DNA of 64,000 nt, from the NCBI GenBank assembly GCA_022376925.1, contig JAIOJX010000005.1:94709001-94773000 (forward strand). Reading direction: 5' to 3'. A model generated the notes under the pieces. That model searched no databases and was not told where the DNA came from. It was given only the letters and a program-made list of their open reading frames with translations. This DNA is from Tragulus kanchil (lineage: Eukaryota; Chordata; Mammalia; Artiodactyla; Tragulidae). The position numbers and the translations under genes are program-made. Below, one piece after another: positions 57,992-64,000 of this stretch (its first letter is position 1; the number at the start of each line of letters is the position of its first letter).

Positions 57992-60843
57992 GGGAGAAAG
58001 AAGGGCTAGAGGCTAGCGAGGCACCTATTGGATGAAAGATGGAGGTGAGAGGCAGAGGTGGTATAAGATGAAGTACAGTTTATACTGAAACAGGAGAGAC
58101 CACTATATGTACATGGAGAGGGAAGGCTCCAGACAAGAGGACAACAGTGTAGTTAAAAGAAACCTTGAGGACTGAGAGCTACAAGAGCCCAGCAGAGCAA
58201 AGGCTTGCTCAGATATATAAGGAGCAGAGGATAAGTACAAAATTGAGAGTTTGAAATAGAAGATGAAGCCACTACTATCTGCAGGTATGATAACTTTGAG
58301 CAAAACAAGAAAAAAAATAATCATGGAGAAGAAAGAAGTTTGACTGGACTAGTGTTTTCATGCAGTGGATTCAGAATAAAGGTACTTACAAAAATCATAA
58401 TCGGTAAAATTATTCTGAGGAAGCCAAATTGGTCACTTCTAGGTGCCAAAACATTTGACAATTTTCATATGCATCAATCAAACAACTATTATTTATTGGA
58501 TCCTAATATACCAGGTATTCTGAGCAAACATAATGAAACTGAAAGTCTCAAGTTGTAGAAAGAACTTAGCAACATAAATAAATGCCCAGTTATGGAGTGC
58601 AGCTTAAACATGTTCTCTCAGATTAGGAGTGGCAACCCTTTGACATTTAGGCTGCAACCTGTGGCTCTTGTCCTTTTGTAGATGCCATGAATCAATCCTG
58701 ACATTCTTTTTGGCTGAGCCCAAGGAAGACTCAGGATGCCTTTCAGCACAAGGCCTGTTATTCAATCTACTAGTTAGTAAGAGAAATAAAAACTATTTAT
58801 AAATCCAGTACAAATGACAGTAGAATTATATAGTACAAGGGGAAGTCCATGGTAAAGGTATGGATTTATTGTATAATAGTACACTCATCTCTCTGTTTGA
58901 AATCCAAAGAGTTAATCACTCATTAGAAAAAAAAGAGTAGACTGCAATTGGTGGGTGGTCCCAGCACTTTTAGATATTTAGTTTCTAATCCAGGAACTTG
59001 TCCTTATTTGAGTGACCCATAAACAGTATATTAAGAACTGATTAAGGCATTCAAGAGCCAAACCAAGTATAGTAAGGTCTTCCAGACTGCACTGATTAAG
59101 TAAGAGGTGCATATTAGACCCCTTAAAATAACCCCCCCAAAATTTATTCCATTGTTCCCCCCCCTTTTTTTTTGGTAAGTATGCAATAACAAAGCTGTCA
59201 GAGTAAGAAGATAAATCTTGCAATTTCTCTCCAAGGAATGTAGGAGGAAGAATATGTATATATTAATTATTTAAAGGACACATTAAGCCCTCAAAGCAAC
59301 CAAGGGTATTGGAGACAGTTGATATTTTTTATGTGATTTTGCTTTATTTGAATAAAAGGCAATCTACCACTGTGAACAAATCTGAGGTCCAATGTCCATA
59401 CTTTAATTCACAGAACCAAGTGGGAGTTAAAATGATTTCATCATGAGATTTAGCACCTCATATATGTTTTTGACCAAGAAAAATATCAGAGTATAAAAGG
59501 CTATGAAAGAAGAAAAGGGATTCTCAAATGCCTCTTCTGGTAGCAATCTTGATGCATAGTTCATAAAAGCTGCTGACCTCTCTGTGTTGAATCATCAGGG
59601 CCCATAACTGCCAAGCCCACTATGTTAGTTAGTCATCTCAATTCTCAATTTCAGGCTCCGCAGTGGAAAAAATTTGGCAGGGTGGTTGGTCCACCTCGGT
59701 TTCTCTCAATTTACTGGAAACATTCCAAATTGAGCGCAACCGTATTAAAGTCTGTTTTCATTTTCTCAACATCCTGTGTAAAGTTGGATAATTTTATAAT
59801 GGCAATAAAATTATAGAAAGAACATTGAGACTTTTAAGTATTTTGGCTGCTGTTTATGTTCCACTGTAAAATCACTGGTTACAAAATGACTGATCTGGTA
59901 TGTCATTAAATAAAATTTTAATGATATGTCATTAAATAGAAGTTTAATTTAAAACAGTATACACATATATAAATATATCATGTATAAATGTTGCTGAAAA
60001 TATACCTATGACCTTTCTTGTGAAAGGCCCCATTTTATTCTTAGATCCTTTACATTATAAAAGTATATATTATAATATCCTTCCCTTACAAATGTTGTCA
60101 GTAAAGATTAGCTGCTTTAAGTGATCCCCATTTTCAAAACTGCAAATTCATAATTCTCTTTCAGGTTTTAAGCTATCTTGAAATCCTAAAATTTGAGAAA
60201 CACCACTATAGAAGAAAACAACTCTTTGATGTATGCAAAACATTTTAAGGATATGTCTTTTAGAAATAAAGCAGGGAAATTATTAAAATGAAGTATGATG
60301 ACTACAGTTAGAAAAAGCATTTTAGTAATAGCTTTTTAAATTCATATAAGTAATAATTGTTCATTATAAATTCCAAAGTTTAAAAAATCACAATACCAAT
60401 ATTGATATTTTTATGTGTCAGTTCCTTTTCTTTATATTTTTACTGTTTATTTTTACCAAAAAAGGGATGGCATTAAATCAGCTTGTTTCATTTTATATTA
60501 CTTGGGCAGCCTTTAGAAAGACTGTCTATACAGGGAAGATATTTCAAGATGACACTAATATCATGCCTGATTGTGCAAGTTAACGAACTAAATTTAGAGA
60601 TGAGAACACAGGCAGGTAGCAAACTCTGAGAGTCAGGTGAGATGAAGGCAGATAATCCTCACTCTAAAGCACTACACCAAGGGTGAACATGTATGAGGCC
60701 CTGGGCATGTGTATGAGAACATCCAAAGTATATTTAATTTTGACTCTACAAAAACATCTTGAAACCAAGGAGCTCAAAAAGCCTTTCTTAGAAAGGCAGG
60801 AGTAGATGAAAGTATGATTATCCCTCATTCAACAAATGGAAAA
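57992..60843. other. Long unassigned AT-rich stretch with C8T9 homopolymers
   Basis: About 2.85 kb with no gene, RNA gene or confident repeat. Near 59131 a C7 run and at about 59157-59174 a C8 run followed by T9 are the only striking features. Small opposite-strand frames (58103-58324, 58978-59223, 59622-59816) lack domains. Confidence 0.5.
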
Positions 60844-61504
60844 AACCAGGCTCAGCCAATAGTCTAGCAGGTTAAGGAAGGGACCAGAATTTCTGAGGTT
60901 CCTTGAGCTCAACAGTTAGATCCTGCAAATTTTCAAAAGAAACAAGAAACAGTTTGACTTGACTTTGGTTGGCCTTTTGGCCTGCAAAAATACTAAGGCA
61001 GCCTGACATTTCGGCTACAAATTCTGCAGATGTGTAATCAGTGGTCTGGAAGACCTTACTATACTTGGTTTGGCTCTTGAATGCCTTTTGAGACCAAGAC
61101 AATATAACTTATAATTAGCAAACTACCATAAGTCTCAAGAGTATGACACATGAATAGAATTCTTCCTTTTTCTCTTTCCCTACACAGGGACATAAAAATA
61201 GAACAAGTAACTAGCATATTTGCACATCTACTCACACTAACTTTAAAAAAAATCTACCGAGAGATGGAACTTGGCAAGAGCAACGCCTACAATGAGATGA
61301 ATCATTTTTGTTTTCTTCTAATATTGAGGTTTCTTCCTGGCATGAAAGAGTCAACCTAAACCTGTTAGAGAGGCATTGGTTCCAAACTTTTCTTTCCTTT
61401 TCCTTTCTAGTGTTACAAATCCAGCTCAGTATCTTATATTACTTTTCCTCAGCCACAAGATATCTTCTCTGAGTTACTCCCCTTACTCATTTCTGATTTA
61501 AATC

Positions 61505-61739
61505 AACTCACTCTTGTGCTGTCTTAAGTCACTTCAGTCGTCTGATTCTTTGCAACCCTATGAACTATAGCCTGCCAGACTCCTCGGTCCAATGGATTCT
61601 CCAGGCAAGAATACTGGAGTGGGTTGCCATGCCCTTCTCCAGGGAATCTTCCTGATCCAGGGACTGAACCTGCATCTCCTGCAGCTTCTCCACTGCAGGC
61701 AGATTCTTTGCTGCTGAGCCATCAGGGAACTCACTCTTG
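61505..61739 (-). mobile_element. Bov-tA SINE, antisense, with 12-base target-site duplication
   Basis: AACTCACTCTTG at 61505-61516 and 61728-61739 flanks an antisense Bov-tA (TTCAGTCGTCTGATTCTTTGC, GGCAAGAATACTGGAGTGGGTTGCC, CTTCCTGATCCAGGGACTGAACC, GCTGAGCCATCAGGG). A perfect direct duplication indicates a fairly recent insertion. Confidence 0.96.
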
Positions 61740-62563
61740 GATGCCAGATAAATGTTCTCAGACACATCCCTGGTCATGTCAGTTCCCATCTCCAAAATAA
61801 TACATGACTTGCCAGCAAAGAGAAACTGGGAATGAGAAATAAAGGTCCTTCAAAATCTGACCACACCTACCTTCTCCAGACCACCAAACTGGGAAATGAG
61901 GGAACCAGGCTCAGCCAATAGTCTAGCAGGTTAAGGAAGGGACCAGAATTTCTGAGGTTCCTTGAGCTCAACAGTTAGATCCTGCAAATTTTCAAAAGAA
62001 ACAAGAAACAGTTTGACTTGACTTTGGTTGGCCTTTTGGCCTGCAAAAATACTAAGGCAGCCTGACATTTCGGCTACAAATTCTGCAGATGTGTAATCAG
62101 TGGTCTGGAAGACCTTACTATACTTGGTTTGGCTCTTGAATGCCTTTTGAGACCAAGACAATATAACTTATAATTAGCAAACTACCATAAGTCTCAAGAG
62201 TATGACACATGAATAGAATTCTTCCTTTTTCTCTTTCCCTACACAGGGACATAAAAATAGAACAAGTAACTAGCATATTTGCACATCTACTCACACTAAC
62301 TTTAAAAAAAATCTACCGAGAGATGGAACTTGGCAAGAGCAACGCCTACAATGAGATGAATCATTTTTGTTTTCTTCTAATATTGAGGTTTCTTCCTGGC
62401 ATGAAAGAGTCAACCTAAACCTGTTAGAGAGGCATTGGTTCCAAACTTTTCTTTCCTTTTCCTTTCTAGTGTTACAAATCCAGCTCAGTATCTTATATTA
62501 CTTTTCCTCAGCCACAAGATATCTTCTCTGAGTTACTCCCCTTACTCATTTCTGATTTAAATC

Positions 62564-62799
62564 AACTCACTCTTGTGCTGTCTTAAGTCACTTCAGTCGT
62601 CTGATTCTTTGCAACCCTATGAACTATAGCCTGCCAGACTCCTCGGTCCAATGGATTCTCCAGGCAAGAATACTGGAGTGGGTTGCCATGCCCTTCTCCA
62701 GGGAATCTTCCTGATCCAGGGACTGAACCTGCATCTCCTGCAGCTTCTCCACTGCAGGCAGATTCTTTGCTGCTGAGCCATCAGGGAACTCACTCTTGG
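62564..62799 (-). mobile_element. Bov-tA SINE, antisense (pair 15 duplicate)
   Basis: Same insertion and same target-site duplication as 61505-61739, in the second copy of pair 15. Confidence 0.95.
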
Positions 62800-62940
62800 A
62801 TGCCAGATAAATGTTCTCAGACACATCCCTGGTCATGTCAGTTCCCATCTCCAAAATAATACATGACTTGCCAGCAAAGAGAAACTGGGAATGAGAAATA
62901 AAGGTCCTTCAAAATCTGACCCACACCTACCTTCTCCAGC

Positions 62941-63739
62941 CATTTTTTTTCTTTCCAACCTTCTATAATCTGAACTTTCCATAGTAGACATTTTTCACCC
63001 TTCCCTTATGTGCTTCAGGCTTTTCTGGCTCTATTTATTCTCCTGTTACTCCACCCAAGAAGACTGCACTGCAACTGCCTCTCAAGATTCTCTCTCCCTC
63101 AAGGTCCATCATAAAAATCTGTCTTAGAATCCCTGCTGACATGCCAGATGCAACCAGATGCAACCATCCCCTCCTCTGATCTTCCTTAGAAATTCTCCTT
63201 GATGCCTACTTATTTAAGTTTGTCTTACTCTTTCACTAAATATGTCTCATTTTCTGCTACTATGTAGGCAAAGAACAAAATGCTTAAATGTACCCCTTGT
63301 AAGTCTAGGTCATTTTTCAACAATAGACTTTCTGGGATCTGTATAGGAAGGCTCTATCTCTGAAGAGGGAACCAATTTCCTCTCCTCCCCGTCTGCAATT
63401 GGAGTCCATCTTCTGTTTTCCTATTAAAGGGGGAAAGGCCCTATCAGTTGCTAACACCATGCATTGTTATAAAGGATTTAATTCAGTACCATACGCTATT
63501 TAGTTTCTCATCTTCAGATGATTCCTTCTGTGAAATGTGTTATGTTAATTTCTACAAACAGACAATTCCTAATTCCTAAGACAGACAAACTCTGTCTCAG
63601 GAATCACTTCACTTGATTTTTGCAAGTCTGAGATAGGATGATGTGGCCATCTCATACTATTGAAGAAGATGATCAGATACATCTGCAAATTTATGCTGAG
63701 TATAAGACTGAGAAAACAGAGGGGAAAAAATGAAAAATA
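62941..63739. other. Unassigned DNA
   Basis: No gene or clear repeat. The first part is pyrimidine-rich. A partial match to an L2-like sequence cannot be excluded. Confidence 0.4.
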
Positions 63740-63915
63740 TCTAAGATGTACTGAATGCTTCCTAAAGGGCAGGCACTGCATAAACACTTCGCATGTAACA
63801 ATCTAAGGAACTTTCCACGATAGTATTTATGGGGTACCTCTAACTATAGAGTACAAATGATAAAACAAGATCAGAAAATTAGCTTGCCCAAGGTGGACTG
63901 GAGATTTGAATCCAG
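63740..63915 (+). mobile_element. MIR SINE
   Basis: CTGAATGCTTCCTAAAGGGCAGGCACTGCATAAACACTTCGCATG, then AATTAGCTTGCCCAAGGTGG and GGAGATTTGAATCCAGATC follow the MIR from its 5' part to the TTGAACCCAG end, with a degraded core. Confidence 0.85.
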
Positions 63916-64000
63916 ATCACATTGCATTAAAACTCACATTTCTAATTGCTATGCCAATACTTTCCAAATTTTAATTTGACCCACACCTACCTTCTCCAGC

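Larger units (their letters stand above)
60844..62939. repeat. Tandem pair 15 (1059 bp unit, 23-base filler)
   Basis: Copy A is 60844-61879 and copy B 61903-62939. The only difference noted is CTGACCACACC versus CTGACCCACACC, about 20 bases from the end. Filler 61880-61902 somewhat resembles the sequence just upstream of copy A. A Bov-tA lies in each copy. Confidence 0.98.
62917..64000. repeat. Tandem pair 16 (about 1060 bp unit, right copy cut by window edge)
   Basis: The last 24 bases of the window (63977-64000, TGACCCACACCTACC and onward) equal 62917-62940. So a new pair with a 1060-base offset starts at about 62917, and its second copy continues past the window. The first 23 bases also belong to pair 15, the same chaining seen elsewhere. 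Confidence 0.85.

Noticed and set aside
1..64000. CRISPR-like or satellite array
   Set aside because: Repeats are pairs of about 1.1 kb, each with its own sequence. There is no short repeated unit with spacers and no higher-order satellite.
1..64000. Real segmental duplications or a new class of composite transposon with 1.1 kb units
   Set aside because: Units share no ends, no terminal repeats and no target-site duplications, and they cut through L1, MIR, L2 and BovB at random points. Error-like differences near the ends favour assembly duplication.

Overview
This window is mammalian nuclear DNA from a ruminant. Its interspersed repeats are diagnostic: Bov-tA/Bov-A SINEs, tRNA-Glu-derived CHR-type SINEs and BovB (RTE) LINE 3' ends, together with L1, L2, MIR, hAT-Charlie (MER5/MER20-like) and LTR fragments. 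I cannot tell cattle, sheep, goat, deer or another pecoran apart from the sequence alone. No protein-coding gene, RNA gene, CRISPR array or operon is supported. Every open frame of 60-163 codons lies in a repeat or in AT-rich DNA and has no recognisable domain. The window reads as intergenic or intronic DNA.

The dominant structure is a series of near-identical tandem pairs with a unit of about 1.05-1.2 kb. Fifteen pairs are visible: 1/1188, 1322/2441, 3371/4420, 8583/9659, 12824/13973, 18311/19419, 24842/26041, 28610/29765, 32573/33676, 45566/46676, 47574/48662, 49675/50785, 52447/53525, 54462/55552 and 60844/61903. A sixteenth begins at the right edge (62917/63977). The pairs are unrelated to each other in sequence. 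Copies differ mostly by single-base homopolymer indels and a few substitutions, mostly near the copy ends, and several junctions carry 7-55 bases of filler. The simplest reading is that these are assembly artefacts: overlapping contig or gap-fill ends placed side by side rather than merged. About 16 kb, a quarter of the window, is then redundant. Any repeat inside a pair is counted twice.

Layout: 1-5.5 kb, three chained pairs with a BovB tail, a CHR SINE, an antisense L1 tail and a MIR. 5.5-8.5 kb, unique AT-rich DNA with MIR, CHR-2 and Bov-tA. 8.6-15.4 kb, two pairs with Bov-tA copies, a CHR SINE with a G-rich flank, an LTR and an L2. 15.4-28.6 kb, mostly unassigned DNA with two pairs, MIRs, Bov-tA, a MER20-like remnant and a MER5A-like element. 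28.6-35 kb, two pairs and an L1 with the inverted 5' end typical of twin priming. 35-45.5 kb, free of pairs, with a purine microsatellite, a short CpG-richer stretch, L1 tails, many SINEs and an ERV LTR split by a Bov-A unit. 45.5-56.8 kb, five pairs in two chains, an L1 3' half carrying two SINEs, and a BovB inserted into an antisense L1. 56.8-64 kb, AT-rich unique DNA with MIRs and SINEs and the last two pairs.

I found no previously undescribed biological system. The points worth checking are the duplication pattern itself, the twin-primed L1, the nested BovB, two G-quadruplex-prone SINE flanks, and a weak promoter/micro-exon-like arrangement near 36.7 kb.
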